A DNA stretch of 64,000 bases from Lethocerus indicus (GCA_019843655.1 JACDQD010000002.1:878585-942584), one strand, 5' to 3'; numbered from the stretch's first letter, positions 1 through 13,700 are shown. Notes: generated by a model from the letters alone, not told the origin. Translations and numbers: made by a program.

Positions 1-327
1 TTTCCGCACTTAATATAAAGTCCATTCCACTTGGAATACACTTAGCGTCCGAGTGATGAACAAGTGTACAAATTTGAATTGTTTCTGCCCAAGCTCGAAA
101 CCGTTCCTTTCAGTGACAATCCGTAGACCGGTCTATAATTAGACCGGGTTTCTGGAAAAGGACTAATTGAAAGGGCAATTACGAAGTTCTAAAATTACGA
201 GTAGAACAATCAATTCTATACTTTAATTGTTTAGTGGATATTTTAAGTGTTAAGCTAGACCGGTTTCTGTTTCTCTCGGTCTCCGAAGAATACTTATACT
301 TCGTGTTCACTTTAGAAACTTTTGTCT

Positions 328-555
328 ACTGTAGGTTCGTGATTCTCTCGCTGGTTTGGTCTTTTGCTAGACAGGTTTCGGCCGCTCGCCATCTTCAGTA
401 GCGCTGTGTTATTTACTAACACAGTACAAGTGAAAGTGACACAGTGCGGTGAGGGTGCCGAAAGTGACTGATACAGCGCTACTGAAGATTCGGCGAGCGG
501 CCGAAACATCACGAACCCACGGTATTCCAACCCCTAGCAGACCACAAAACAGGTA
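328..555. repeat. Fold-back element, family A, copy 1
   Basis: Left arm runs from the GTAGGTTCGTGAT block through CGGCCGCTCGCCATCTTCAG and AGCGCTGTGTTA. The right arm holds the inverted counterpart (AGCGCTACTGAAGA, GCGAGCGGCCGAAAC, ACCACAAAACAGGTAT). Same family as copies at 10.2, 29.7, 34.0, 35.7, 47.7 and 61.6-62.1 kb. No coding capacity; looks like a non-autonomous inverted-repeat element. Confidence 0.75.
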
Positions 556-2630
556 TATTAACCTTCTGTCTTTTTTATATAATATTTATTGTCAAGATTC
601 CTCAGATATGTCCTCGTCATCGCGAACACGTAGCACCCTCCATACCGCACGTCCGGCCGGGGGTGTTCGAATCAGGTTTTTAAATCCTTCCCGTTACGAA
701 CTGGCGCCGATATTTAATTGATCCCCAATTTTTGGTCGAGAAATAAAAAAAAACACCGAAAAAACAGCCAATTAAAATCGGTTTAGGGCTGCACAAAGGG
801 CGCCCCTAACAGTCGGATGTCGCTGAGCGATTCTCGTTTTTAGGCCAAATCGGAGGGAAATATTCGATTTCCCTCGCAGTTTTAATCCTCGGCGGGGGCG
901 GGGGGGGGGGGCGACGCGTATTCTACGTTAGAAACTAGCATAACTATCATTATCCTCTTTTTAATCATGAAATACGCAGTAATCCTTACCGTACATAATA
1001 AATAAGTACTGTATTGGAAAGAGTCCGTACGTTATTTAGATAGACAAGATTTTGGGTTTCGAGACAGCCCTTATTGCAGGCCATTGGTCGCTGAATTATG
1101 ATTGAAGTTTTCTCCCTCTCATAATTTTCCTTAATTTCGAATTTTAACTTCAGAGCGTGCCCTTCAAATTCCGGTTCTTTGCCCTACGTCTCAGTCCATT
1201 TGTCCGGGGGGGCAGGGGGGTATTTCCTTACGCAATATCCGAATTCTCCGGGCTGTAATAATAAAATACCTGAGCTACCCAGCTACCCCAAGAACCGAGA
1301 ATGGAGCGAAATATTCCATTTCAGCTTTTTTTTTTTTTTTCTTTTGCCTCTCCTCTGCAAATCATTTCGCATAGGCGAATATAGTTATTATTCGCTGCGG
1401 ACGGCCGGAAAAAAAATACGACCGGCATTCCGGCCGGTGAAGAGAAAAGGGGGAAGAATTCCGTGTACCAGTTTTCGGGGAATTGAAAATGTCGCCTAAA
1501 CCCCTCCTGCGTCATCTCCGGACGGGGGGTTAATAATTATTTCTGGCCAGCCGCAATATCGACCACTTTATTTACTCCGCCTCAGCCCTAATAACCGGCC
1601 GACTGCACTACTTCATCCCCCACCTCGGCGAAACAAACGGCAATAATTTCATAAATTCCTTGTCCCGCATTCTTCACCCTCTCGGCCCGGGGAGAAGCGA
1701 AGGAGAATCGGAGTTCTGATTGTAAACGATCATTTTGGAATTCCTTTTACCCGGACCGGGGGGGAGGGTAGTCTCGAAATAACGGTAAATAGTATCGCAA
1801 TTTATTTATCTCCGGCGAGGGGGCGGGGTTGAGAATTTTTTTTTCTTTCGCTTTAAGAATGCCGCCGGTACGGAGTTCGGAGTTTGACAATAACGAAGAA
1901 ACTTCTTATCACTTTGAGCCAGAGTTTTGAGAACTTGTTCGATTCCAGTCTAATGAATGAATATTATGAAAATGTCGGTACTTTGATCTTTCTATCCTCG
2001 CAGCGTCCCGGCTCGTCGTCTCTATCCAATTGCCGTTTCCCCTGGGGCTTATTCGTCCCGGACTTCGTGCTAACTTATAATGTCAGTTGTATAAGGGCGG
2101 ATTCCCTCCCTCTATACTGTAGATCACGAAAGTCAGTGATTGTCTGTGTTGTCTTCTTATAATTCACAGTCCCTTGGTCTGTTCCATGAAATAGTAATCA
2201 TCCGGACTTGCTGACCGGTGCTGGGAGCTTAAAAGCCGGCCTACAATATAACTAAGTAAGGTCTATAATCCTTTCGGGGTCCACTCTTTGGGGGTGGTGG
2301 GGGTTGGGGGCGAGTTTAGGTCCCTCACCCCGAATCATTTGTATTCGGGCGCCTCGTTTTAAGTCGAAAGGTATCAATTCTGTCGAGTAGAAGAACTTTC
2401 CCCCACCCCTTTCTCGCCCCCGAGTTCTCCAACCGAGAGGGTTCTCAAACTCTTTTCCACTCGGACCCTACCCCCTCCCCCACCCAACCGCCCCGCCACC
2501 CCCGAAAGCAACACTCGTCCGAACACTGTCGCGTTTTACTTCTCGCGTATAAAATATTTGAGGATTTTTTTTTTTGTTCGAGCCGAAAAGAAATCGACAA
2601 CACAAGGGGATGCCCCACTTGTGGAAACAA
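556..2630. other. No gene recognised
   Basis: Mixed-composition DNA with G and T homopolymer runs (for example the G run near 898-910 and the T run near 1326-1340). Reading frames are short and unlike known proteins. I see no convincing splice-site pairs or RNA genes. Confidence 0.5.
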
Positions 2631-3106
2631 TACAGAGGGGTCCGTAAAAAATGCGTCCGCCGTTTAAAAGTCCATAACTTGCAAACTAATTGACGGAGTT
2701 GTCTCTCATTTTCGGTGAAAGTGCAGCTTAAAGTTACTCTCGAGTAAACGTGGCTGGCGCAAGGCTTAGAATTGGATGAAAGGAAGTCAGTTTTGAAGCG
2801 GTATTTTAAGTACGAAAATATTAATAAAGTTCAACGGCAATGGCGAAATGAGTATCGAACAGAGCCAAATATCCGATTGAATATATTGCAGTCAGTAATT
2901 GGTGCTGCAGTTGGGCGGCATAGTTTCTGTGCGGATTTTGTTAACGGTGACGATTTCGAACAACTACAGTGTGTGATATCTTTAAGTTGGACTTTAGGCT
3001 ACACTCTCACCAAAACTGAGAGACAATTCCGCCAATTAGTTTGCAAGTTATTGACTGTTAAACGGTGGATACATTTTTTTGGACCACTTCTGTATATCGT
3101 GTTGAC
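2631..3106 (+). mobile_element. IS630/mariner-like element remnant, family B copy 1
   Basis: Bounded by inverted ends: CAGAGGGGTCC...CCGTTTAAAAGTCCATAACTTGCAAACTAATTGACGG on the left, and the reverse complement ending GTGGATACATTTTTTTGGACCAC on the right. Inside, a frame from 2772 reads a short HTH-like peptide containing VLKRYFKYENINKVQRQWRNEY. This resembles the N-terminal helix-turn-helix (DUF4817-type) seen in IS630/mariner-related transposases of insects; that match is from memory of the family. No DDE/D catalytic domain is present, so it is a non-autonomous, internally deleted copy. Confidence 0.6.
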
Positions 3107-3165
3107 AACTGAGTAATTGCGGTGTAACGAGTGGTGTTGTACATTGTTTTTAAGTATTTTAAGAT
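3107..3165. repeat. Family C mariner-end fragment
   Basis: Contains GAGTAATTGCGG and GTTGTACATTGTTTTTAAGTA, matching in degenerate form the family C end seen at 59341-59425 and 30940-31055. Confidence 0.35.
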
Positions 3166-3945
3166 ACATTCGGCTTTTCGGGAAATGTCCCTTGTTGAAC
3201 TGTTCGGCCGATACGAATCAATAATGGCATTTATTTATTCGGTCATCAGAAAGTTAGCGGGAAAAAGAAAAATTGAAAATTTTCCCGGTCCGTATTTTAA
3301 GATTTCGCCTTGGGTTGTAACCCGAAAGCGGGGTGGGGGCGGGCTTGGGGATTTAATTGAATGTGTCCGTCTGTTTGTGGACGGAGATTTTCCGGTCGGG
3401 GCCGCCTAACTATGTTGGGGCCGCCGCCGCTCCCCCCCCCCCTCCCCGCAAACTGGGTTTTGTGCGTGGTGGCCCCTTCAAAAGGCCCCCGGCTTCGGAT
3501 TCGATTTAATTTTATTCTCCCGGCCGGACACAAAGGCACAGAGGAAACCGCGTTTTCCACCAGGAAACCAGAAGAGGAACGAAGCGTGTGGTGGGCCGGG
3601 GGGGGGGCCCTTCCAGAATTCGCTCATGCGGCCAAATTCGTGACCGATCCCGAGAAAGACACTCTCTTCGAAGGAACCGCAAATAGTTCGACAGATTGGA
3701 AAATATAACTCGATTATTGCTTCTGTTGCCGCCGGGGGTTGATCCGGCCGCTTTTCCGGGATTTTTCCCGAATTCGAAGGTGCTCGAAAAATTCACAAAA
3801 ATTTTGAGAGGACGAAGGAAAAACCCTTCCGGTGGGAGCTCCCTCGGGTGGTTTCATAACGCTGGAATTTTATTCCTTATATTTATATATGTGTGTCACT
3901 AAATTGGGTGATAATTGTCAGATTGACAGATAATTGTCTTTATAT

Positions 3946-4040
3946 CGGGTGTTCCAAAATTAACGCGATAAGATTTGAATTTGCCACCGTTCTTGCAGTA
4001 AAGTTTGCAACCCTATTAAAAAAAAAAAAAAACCATTCGA
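3946..4040. repeat. Family D repeat fragment
   Basis: GGGTGTTCCAAAATTAACGCGATAAGATTTGAATTTGCCACCGTTCTTGCAG-type sequence followed by an A run. The same block recurs at 17531, 43971, 46207 and 51491, there often with an inverted partner. Confidence 0.55.
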
Positions 4041-4799
4041 CCATTGATCCTCCTACCCCCGGCTATACAAATAATTTTGCAATCGGTGTAAATATTGCGA
4101 ATACCGAATTCTTCTCGGATTCCGCCCTTAAGGCTTCGGCCACAAAGGCAACCACCCGCGTGTCCAGGAGTGGTTGAAAAACGCGGTGGCGATAAAAGGG
4201 AAAATGCAGACGGCCGAGGACACCCCACAAACCCCCCCCAACCTCCCTCCATCCCCCGGAAACAAACAACCCCTACGGCCGTTTGAGCCTGTTGCAGATG
4301 CATTTGCTGATTAGGAGAAGGGCACCCCACTGGGGGGGTTGGGACACGGGGGGTGGTAGGGAGAATCTCATGCAAAATTCAAGCCGGTGGCTCAAATTGT
4401 CTGAGTTATTTACGGGGTGGGGGTGGGGGTTGGTTCCGTACTATGATATAGTATGTGCGCGTGTCGGGGCTATATTCCTCCTCCTGGTGGCGAAGAGTCG
4501 ATGAACGAGGGCTGCAAAGCCGAGCCCCACTCGGGGCCCGTTTCCAGTATATTTTTTTTCAATTTCCTCAACTGGCGGCTTGGGGGGTGGTGGGGGAGGA
4601 GCGCCCCATTCCTGGCGATTCGATTTAATTTCCATTTCGTCGAGTTACCGAACTCCCGAAACCCCTCTCGACTCCTCCAACCCCCGGGCTGTGGCAGCCG
4701 AAGGGATGTCCCGTTCGGGAAACTCGTCTTCGGGGCACGTCGACCCGAATGATAAACCCTGTCTACCTGTACTTTTTTTCCTTTTTTTTAAACATTTTT

Positions 4800-5110
4800 T
4801 TTTAATTTTGCACAATCAACTTGTACAGATATAGGCGCAATCGACTTTTGATTGGAATCTCTGGATGTTGGATATCTTGGTGGAACCCCATAGCTCAATG
4901 CCCATGTATGTCCATGTCGGTTTGAGTATTTACTTAAGGTCAATTTCGATGTCCCTTTTAGTAATTTCCTTAAGAGTACAAATTTTCTGTTTAAGTCGAT
5001 TCTTTCGACTCGGGTTTTGGGGGATGAAAGAAAAAAGTCTAAGGTGATTATTTCGAAGGGCGACTCCGACTTCAATTTCGGGCAAACTCCAATTTTTTCT
5101 GTACTCTGCG
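4800..5110. repeat. Family E repeat fragment
   Basis: Shares with the 16.3, 34.5, 37.3 and 39.7-40.5 kb copies the blocks CAATCAACTTGTACA, TTTTGATTGGAATCTCTGGAT, TGGAACCCCATAGCT, TCCATGTCGGTTTGAGTAT and TTCTGTTTAAGTCGATTCTTT. Non-coding. Confidence 0.55.
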
Positions 5111-8100
5111 GAACAATTAATTTCAAAAATTAGCTAATCGGACGGGGAGGGGGTTGAAGTACGAGGATTGAGAAATTACGCCCCAAAATAAGTTATATTT
5201 ATGTGTTTAGCCAGTTGTGGGTAGGGGGCGTTTAGAATACGCCCTCAGGTCTTGCGGCGGCCGCAAAAGCCAGTCGGACTTAACCTTTGGTCGGGGGGCT
5301 TTAACGGGAATAAGCAAATGTTTGCCACCGCCTTCGACCGCAACGCCCAGCAAAGTCTAAGCGCCTCACTCTAATTCCCGACGGGTTAAAACGCGGCGGC
5401 CGACGAAATTTCGAAAATTTACATTCCTCCAAAGCACACGCGCCCCCCTCCCCCCTCAAGGTTTATAATATCCGCCGAATTTTTAGCGATATAGCGAATT
5501 TTCCACAGTAGAGATATTTTTGATTTCACTCTCATTCAGATACATTCTAGCGGCTCAACAGTAATAATCAATTTCTGTACATTTCTGTGTATGATGAATT
5601 GCAATCGACCCGAGTTTCGTGGGGTTGATTGATGATAAACAAGACTTATTTATTGTTCAGCGAAGTTGGAGGAATGAAAATTCCGTTAATTCGCCAACCA
5701 AGACACCCCTTCTGTTTGTTCCGAAGCAGGCGCGGGGGGGGGGGGGCTCTATGTTTGTCCAAAGGATATGCAAACGGGAATTATCCTACTGGACTAGCAG
5801 CGACAACAGGAATAAACTTTGGTGGCCCTGGGGGTCGGGGGTCTCTCTTGACACCTGTACAAATCCGGAGCGTTTGGAACGAGGCCCGCGTGAAAAAAAT
5901 CTATATACAGAGGGGTCCAAAAAAAAAAAAAATATACCCCACCCTCGACAAAATATAGTCGAGTAGCCCCAACGGTTATTGTATTAATAGCGGACATTTT
6001 ATAGGGTCCGCGCCGGTCAAGGGTGTCCCCCTATATAGTTCAAAGACTGTACAATTCGGTCTATAGTGGCTCGGGGGGGGGGGGGCAGGTCCTCCACGCC
6101 GGAAGTGTATTTCTCCAGTAGTGCGCTGGTGGGGAGGGGGGTGTGAGGGCATTCATTGTGTTCTCGAACCTCCTACCCGCCAACCCTTAAAACCTCTAAA
6201 ATAAAGTGAAGTGAGCCTGGAAAGAGAATGAGAGTGTGATGGCCGGCAGAACCTGTGGGGGTTCGGGTGGGGGTTGGGGGTGTGGGAGGGCACATAGGGG
6301 CACCTTCGCCCCCCTCCTCCGTCCCTCCCAACGTCCCTCTAACCCTCCTTGTAACTAAGACTCGCGAGTGTGGCCGTGGTGAAGGGGGGGGGGCTGGAGA
6401 AGAAGGGGGTGAAGTTAAAGTGTGGAGAGTCCGAGAGAATGAGAGAGTGGGAAGCGACACGGGGGTTGAGGGGGTGGTGGTGGTGGCGTCCAGACAGAGG
6501 CTTTTGTTCTGGAGGGTTCGGATGGAGCGGGGAGCGGAGGGTAGGGGCGCTAGCTAGTGCCGGCTGGAGTAGTGGCCCTCGAGACCTCCGGAGCCAGCCT
6601 GGAGGCCCCTGGAAAACTGGGGCTGACCTCCCCTCCCACCCCCCCAACCAACCCCGCCCCGCTTCCTCCACTCGAGCTCCTTCAATATCACCAGAGCCAG
6701 TCGGAAACTTAATTGCGACCCCCAACGCCCCCGCCCGTAGGGCGCCTCTCCGTCGCCCTGGAGACGCCCTAGCGCCTTCTTGAATATTTTTGTACCGTAT
6801 CTTATTCTTCGCGCGTTCTACCGCCCCCCCACCCCACCCAACGTCCCACTCGACTCGGTTTTTCAGTTACGATAGGCTGACCTAAAGGTCCGGCCCCTTT
6901 CACAATTTCGAAAGAACGTTTTACGGCACCGAATCCCGCCTTGCGCAAAAGCCGTTCAATCGCCGGACATGACCGATTAGAGTGAGTAAAGTCCGTCCCC
7001 GTTTCGTATTTTGACGGTTTCCACGGCGCGACGCCCAGTGAAAGCGAACGGAGTTACAGTCGTTCACCCCTCGTCACTACCCCAACGGTCATTTAAATTT
7101 AGACTCCGGGGCCGTGAGCCAAGAGAACTCCTCCGGAGTTCACATGCAAATTCGTATTCTTATGCAAAACAACCGGGGGCCGCTTAGAAGTCTCCGTTTC
7201 TCTCTCTCTCTCTCTCGTTTTATTTTTACACGCGGAGACTTCCTTTTTTTTTTTTTTTTTTTTATATATCCTTTTCTGTTCTCCCAGCCTTCCTCTGCTT
7301 GGAAACTCCTCGGGGCGAAATATAGCTCTCGGGGGAAATTAAGGAATTTTTCCCGAAGAAAGATGAAGTTACCGAAATCCTCGGGAGTTGGTGGCCGAAG
7401 GAGCGACGGGCCGAAATGTCGTCCGAAATGAAGTTTTAACTTGTCCCACTAACACGAATTCTAATTCGAGCCACAACTTTCCCGACGATTTTACAACGTC
7501 GGCCCTTCGCCCACTCACCCCCGGGTTCCGGGGGGCGGTGGAGCCCGACCCGGGATGAACAGGAACGATATTCAGTTCCCCCCGACAGAGGACCCCCTCA
7601 TATACGCAGGGTGTTTTCGGGATAAATTTGACATATTTATAATTGGTTCGGTTTTTCCAAAGGTATTAACCCGCACTACTCGTAATTTAAAAGAGTTTGG
7701 ACCCTTCTTCATTCATATACGCAAGATGTCACAGAGAGGATGGACGACTGGAACCCGCCTGAATCATGGAAGGGATTAACTTGCATAATGACGATTCGTG
7801 CCGTCCATCAAAATAAGGATATTATGACATTAAAAACAATAGTCCATGAACTATAGACTTGCGATGACGACTACGAGGCCGTGGCAAGAAGAAAGGTCTT
7901 CTTCTTGAAGAAGAGAGGAGAGGGATGAAAATTTTTTACGACTTCACCAATCCAAATGTTTGGCCTCCGAATTCCCCGGACCTTTTAACCCCCGTGGATT
8001 TTTTTTTCTGGGGCACAGTTGAAAAAGACACCGATTTCTGTACCCGGTTAATGGATAAAATTACAAAGTGTTTTTGAGGCCCTTCCCAGGGTAGCAAATC

Positions 8101-10238
8101 GGCTTGTTCCAGGTTCCGAAGCAGGTGATTGAAGCTGCTAATTGTGGTTATTTCGAGTGAAACTTGTTGATAGTTGATTTTTTTCAATTCATTAAATGTA
8201 CTAGTTACAAAGAAGATATCCTTTTTCCTTAAGAAACTGTCAAATTTATCCCGAACACCCTGTACATATATATAGAGAGAGATCTCAGGAGGGGTGAACA
8301 CCGACTGAATAACTAATTGTCGATTTACTCCCGGTCCCGGGGGACGTGACCTGTGCCACCCCCCGGCTGATATTTCCCGCGGGAAAAGAAACAGACAAGC
8401 CGATAATACCTGAGGGTAGGTACAGCCGAACTCCCACCCCCCCCCCCCCACCCCAACGGAGATACCTTATCCGTACCGAAACCCGAGCTTAGGCGGCGAC
8501 GTGACGCCCCATATTTTTCCTTTCCGGCGCCGAATACCGAAAAGGTTTTTCCGAGAGGTCGGGAAAAACGGCGGCGGCGGCGGCGGCGCCTTCCTCTTAT
8601 TCCTATGCATGGTATTTTCCGGCCTTTTTCCCCGCCGCGGGGATATTATTGATAGGGTTGACGGGACCGGGAATAACCACAGCCGAGCCCGATGGAGAGG
8701 GACGACGAAAGTGAGTAAGGAAAACAAAACGGGCCCGAAAATGAGAGAAAAGGAAAATCTACCGGCCGGAAAATGTCCGGATTATTTTTTACGCCCTCCC
8801 GCAATGAGAGGATTCTCGCTGGCCACCGTCCATTTCTCTTCCGGCTATGGAATTTAATTTTACGCCCAAATAACCGACTTACCGGCGTAAATTAAAAAGG
8901 TGTAACGCCTCTAATTCAGAAGCCTGCAGTTCATAAATTGCGCTTTTCCTCAGGGGGGTGGGGGGGTGGGAAATACTACCCACGGCTTTACACGAATTAC
9001 GGGATGAAACTTTGTCCGCATCGAGATTTTACATAGTGTTTTCGGTCTCCCCGGTGACGGTAGCGTTTTATGAACGCTCAGAACTTATTGTAAATTTTCC
9101 CGATTGTTACAACAATATTGTTAAAAATTCAGGATTAATGTATTATTAGTTGTACATTCACCTGAATTATTTCTATATATATACCTCTTGTTGGGTTCGC
9201 ATTTATTCGTTGTTCCTTTCGCGGTACGTATCGTTAACGTAATACATCGTTTCTTTTATTCCCCCCAAAAACGCCTCCCCCCCCCCCGTTATTATCCCCC
9301 GGATAACTGTTATTGATTCCACCTGATCGGGAAGAGCCACCCACCGATTATTCTCGGACTGGGGCACGCCACAACTAAAATATTTAACCCCACCCCACCC
9401 CAACCCCCTTCCGAGAAATCGCACTAAGCTCACATCCCCCCCGGGTAATTAGCGGCCCGTACTATATTCAATTATTAAAGGCTAAATCCATTTCTCCCGT
9501 TAGACGGTTTGGTGGGGCGTCCTAATCCTCCTAATTTCTCTGGGATGTTTCAGGCGCCTTAGCGCCCCCACGGACATTAAACAACCCCACTAAAGTTTCC
9601 GGCTCCGTCTGCAAACTTCGCCATTTATCACCGGTTCACTTCGCCGGTGGGCCCCCCAGGAAGCTCTCTTTCTGTAGACGGTCGTATGCGTGAGCATGTA
9701 TATATTATGTATGTATACGCGTACGAATTGTGTATATACGTAGGGGCGGCGACTCCCTACACACAACCCCCTACGTCCCCGCTTTCGCCTCCGAGGGATA
9801 TAACTGCGGTAATAAACCGACTGGAAGGCTACCGAAGATGGCGAGAAGCCGTCATTCCTGACTTTACTTTACATATATATATATATTTTTTTAAATTAAT
9901 ATTTAATCCCTTCGTTTGTCCCTTCCACGGGGACTGTGTAGAGCAATCATGGTCACTAATGTAGAACTATAATCTGACTGGAGGCGGGAGTAGTAATTAA
10001 CCCTGTTAGATGTTATCTGGAGGCTCATTAGACTAACCCCCGCCCCCAACGTAATAAATCATCACAAGAACTGTTATACAATCCATCACCAAGTCCCCCC
10101 TTCTGACGCCATTATCTTTTCCGTCGACACAACACCGCTTTTTATCGATAAATATATAGCCGTAGGGATGAATAACGGCCGTGATTTAATATCGAAAACA
10201 GGATAGGGTTATGTATTAAATAACATAACTAATTTAAT
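5111..10238. other. No gene recognised
   Basis: About 5 kb with GC-rich patches and many G/C runs (5737-5746, 6070-6085 and others), a G-rich low-complexity patch near 6250-6650, a CGG tract near 8570-8588 and a T run near 7234-7263. Small frames on both strands are compositionally biased and not recognisable. No splice-supported exon found. Confidence 0.45.
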
Positions 10239-10570
10239 ATACCTGTTTTGTGGTCTGCGAGGGGTTGGAATACTGTAGGTTCGTCATGTTTCTGTCTCTC
10301 CTCTCGCTGGTTCGGTCTTTTGCTAGACCGGTTTGTCGGCCGCTCGCCATCTTCAGTAGCGCTGTGTTAGTCACTGTTGGCACTTTGGATGTTACTGACA
10401 AACACAACAGTACAAGTGACACAGTGACAGTGCAGTGAGGATGCCCCAAAAAACATCCAAAGTGCCGACAGTGACTAACACAGCGCTACTGAAGATGGCG
10501 AGCGGCCGACAAACCGGCCTAACAAAAGACCGTACCAGCGAGAGGAGAGACAGAAACATGACGAACCTAC
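10239..10570. repeat. Fold-back element, family A copy 2 (near full length)
   Basis: Two long inverted arms: left ATACCTGTTTTGTGGTCTGC, then GTAGGTTCGTCATGTTTCTG, CTAGACCGGTTTGTCGGCCG and CGCCATCTTCAGTAGCGCTG; the right arm repeats these inverted, ending CAGAAACATGACGAACCTAC. A short central spacer carries a second inverted pair (GTCACTGTTGGCACTTTGGATGTT / AACATCCAAAGTGCCGACAGTGAC-like). RNA or single-stranded DNA would form a long hairpin. The outermost block is missing on the right. Confidence 0.8.
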
Positions 10571-10669
10571 AAAATAACATAACATTGCATAAATCGGCAT
10601 AAATGCGGGCTCGATGGCGTAGACCTTTGACTAACGAAAATGACCCCCATAAAAAGAAATCCGATGGTC

Positions 10670-10755
10670 TACGGTGACCATTTCGAAAACCTACACTCTG
10701 ATATATCTTCAAGTTGGACTTTAAGCTACACTTTCACCGAAAACACAACTCCCTC
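10670..10755. mobile_element. Family B fragment
   Basis: Contains GGTGACCATTTCGAAAACC, ATATCTTCAAGTTGGACTTT and AAGCTACACTTTCACCGAAAA, matching the right-hand internal part of family B copies at 2.9 and 29.5 kb. Confidence 0.55.
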
Positions 10756-13700
10756 TCTGTCCTATCGCTCTAACGCTCATTTTTGTACTGACCCTCAAAG
10801 TATTTTTTTGCCAACTTTACTGCAATTTCGGTGGCAAATTTTGACAAAACACCCCCCTCTATATATGTATGTAATGTGTATGTATGTCTCTCATTGTCCG
10901 TACTCCTTTCTCGTGGACAGTTTAATTAAAGAAAGTGCAAGAGTGCTAGGGGTTGTTGGGGTTGGGGGGTGGGGGGGGGGGGGCGTGTAATCTCGGGTTG
11001 TGATAACAATAGGGATCCTGGAGAAGGGCTCAACGTTATCCGGCGCCGGTTATCTTGATGACGACACCGCGCTTCGCCATCCCGGTCTTATCCCCCTCCT
11101 CCCACCCCCCGGGGGGCTAAACCTTCTATATTAGGTCCCGGGCGATCGGCGCCCACTGCCCTCCGTATAAAGGGTGAAAGGGCGGAGAGCGTCATCGCTG
11201 GTGTCGGACCCACAATGGCGGGGACTTATCCCCGTCGTACTCCGGGGTTTTACTCCGCAAATACATTTCTACCCCCAGCGTCCTTCCACTTTTGTCCCCC
11301 CCCGAACCGCTTCTCAGCCTTAGAGCGTCCGATACTGAAGAAACCCTAATCGAATTTAATCGAGAATACGTATAATATTCCCGGGAACAAACTTCCCCCA
11401 ATATGCCCAATAAACCCTTCTTTGTTTCCCTTTCAGAGTTATAATTTTCGTAAGGTCGCGTATAGATACGACCTTCCCCCCCCACCACCGTTTCGCCCAG
11501 TAACCTTTCGTGGTTTCGGAGGGAGAGCGGAGGAGATTTTTTTTTAATTTAAATTCCCCGGGCGCCGCCGAATCCTCCCCCACCCGTGTGCGCGCCCACG
11601 GTTATTGCCCGGAGGGTCGGCCCCCCGAGGAAGGGCTTAACGAAATAAAACTCTCGGTCCCCGGTTTCGGTAACCTCGTCACGTAAGATGAGCGCATAAA
11701 GGGCCGGCCAGCGGAAGGGGGGGGGGGGTGGCCCCCCAGTAATTCGTGCATTTCATTTGTCCCGACGTTTGTCCCCACACACTTTTGAATCGAAGAAAAG
11801 GATTTTATTTTCCCGCCCTCGGTTCGTGTTTTTAGGGCCCTATCTCCGGAACGTAATTTTATAAACCAATTTCTAATAGACGGTGTAATAGACAATTTTC
11901 AAAATTGTCCAACGTGTGTCGCTCTTTCACTCTGAAACTTCTCAAGGTTGATCGTGAAAACGCCCTGTTTAAATCCCCCTTCGCCCCCCGGCCCCGATAA
12001 AATTCTCTGTGAGTCTGTTTGTGTTTGATTGGAAACTGGTGCTGCTGGAAGTGGACTGAGAAACTTTCTTCAGGGCGCCCCACCCCTCCCTACAGCCGCC
12101 CTTCATGGGCCCTTCATCCTTCTTCTTCTTTACGGTCGGTGTCTGTTCCTGTTAGGCCCGTGCCAATAGGGGGGGGGCGGGGGCCGGGTTATCCACCTTT
12201 TTAATTTGTTCTGGAACAAGTTTTAAACCGAAACCTATTAAGGTTCTTCCCCCTCTAAGACGTCGATCGGTTCGCCTTAATTCTCACCTCCAGGAGTCTA
12301 ATGCACGTCATTTGTCGGGGGGGGCGAATTATTGGGGGCCCACTTATCAACCAACTTTTCCCTTTTAATTGGGAATTATTCCACCCTCTCCGGGCCCTTC
12401 TCCTTAAGCGATCCGATCCTCGCTTAATCGTCCCACCGGAAACCGAGTCCCTTAATATAAATATCCGTTTTATTCAATTGGAAGCGCCGCCATATTATAA
12501 TCATCACATTGTATAATATAATCTCTGAATTTCGACCAATTTCGAAAACAGCGTTGTCCACAGTGTTTCAACGTTAATGTCCTCTAGTTTAGTGGGAAAT
12601 CGCGTCGTGGACGTTGATTCACAACCGTTAAGTCACATACGGCGATAAACCGGTCGTAAATAAAAATTGGAAAAATTTTCATTTAATATATATTTTTGTA
12701 ATCATCGTTGCACAGAGCAGTTAAAAATTGTAACGGTCGTTATTATCCCCCCCCACCCCACCCTACGACTTGTAAAGTTTACGAGGTCTCGGCCGTAAAG
12801 AAAAGTTTTATAATATCTTATAGCGCAGGGCAAAAGGAAACAAAAAAAAAAAACACTTAAATATCCCTTGTATAAAATAGTCCAAACAAATTCCATTTTC
12901 TCCGAGTCGAATGGTTGGGGGTTGTGTTCCTTTTTCTTTTCTGCCCGGCGATAAAAGCAATAATAAGCTGAAAAATGTAGTAAAGTCTTCATCGCTCCCA
13001 GTAAAACATTTTAAGAGACGGTGGGGGTGGGGGGGGAAACGGGTAAAATGAGAAAAACGGGGGTGGGGTGGGAAAACGGCTGGAGAAAAATGGGGCAGGT
13101 ATTAATCTCTGCGTTGACCGATGATCGGATGCTTCTCGGTCGTCGGTCCTCGGCCCCTCGGAAGAAATTTTCCAATAACATCGAGGCTCGTAAACTGGAA
13201 AATAAAACCGCCCGGAAATGAAATTGGACATGCAAATTGCGGGGCCCGGCTGTAAAATTCGCAGGGGAGGGGGGGGGGGGAATTGGTCTCGGCGTTCGTT
13301 CGAAAAGTGCGTCAAAACGCTTTGACGGGCCCTCAGAGGGCTGATTAACCAGGCAGTGGTTACAGGCGGTGGTGCAAATTTCGCGTTCCTGGAGAAAGTA
13401 CGATTTTACCGGTGGGGGGGGCGGGAAAGTGTGGGGCAAAATTACTCATCTCATCGCGCTATAAATTACTTAGTTAAAAGGTTTCGCGGCTCGTCTCCTC
13501 TAGCCGATTCGGGGCAAAATCTAGACCCTTTACCGTAACATTTAAAAAAGTATACTATAAAATTTAAACCCCCACCCCTATGGACGAAATGCCGCAAACC
13601 GGTCTGGGGTCGGAAAAATCGTTCCGACGTCCTAATTTAAAGGTTGTAAATCCCCGATTTCTAACTAACCGGCGAAAGTATCCTGGGTGCCGTTTAACCG

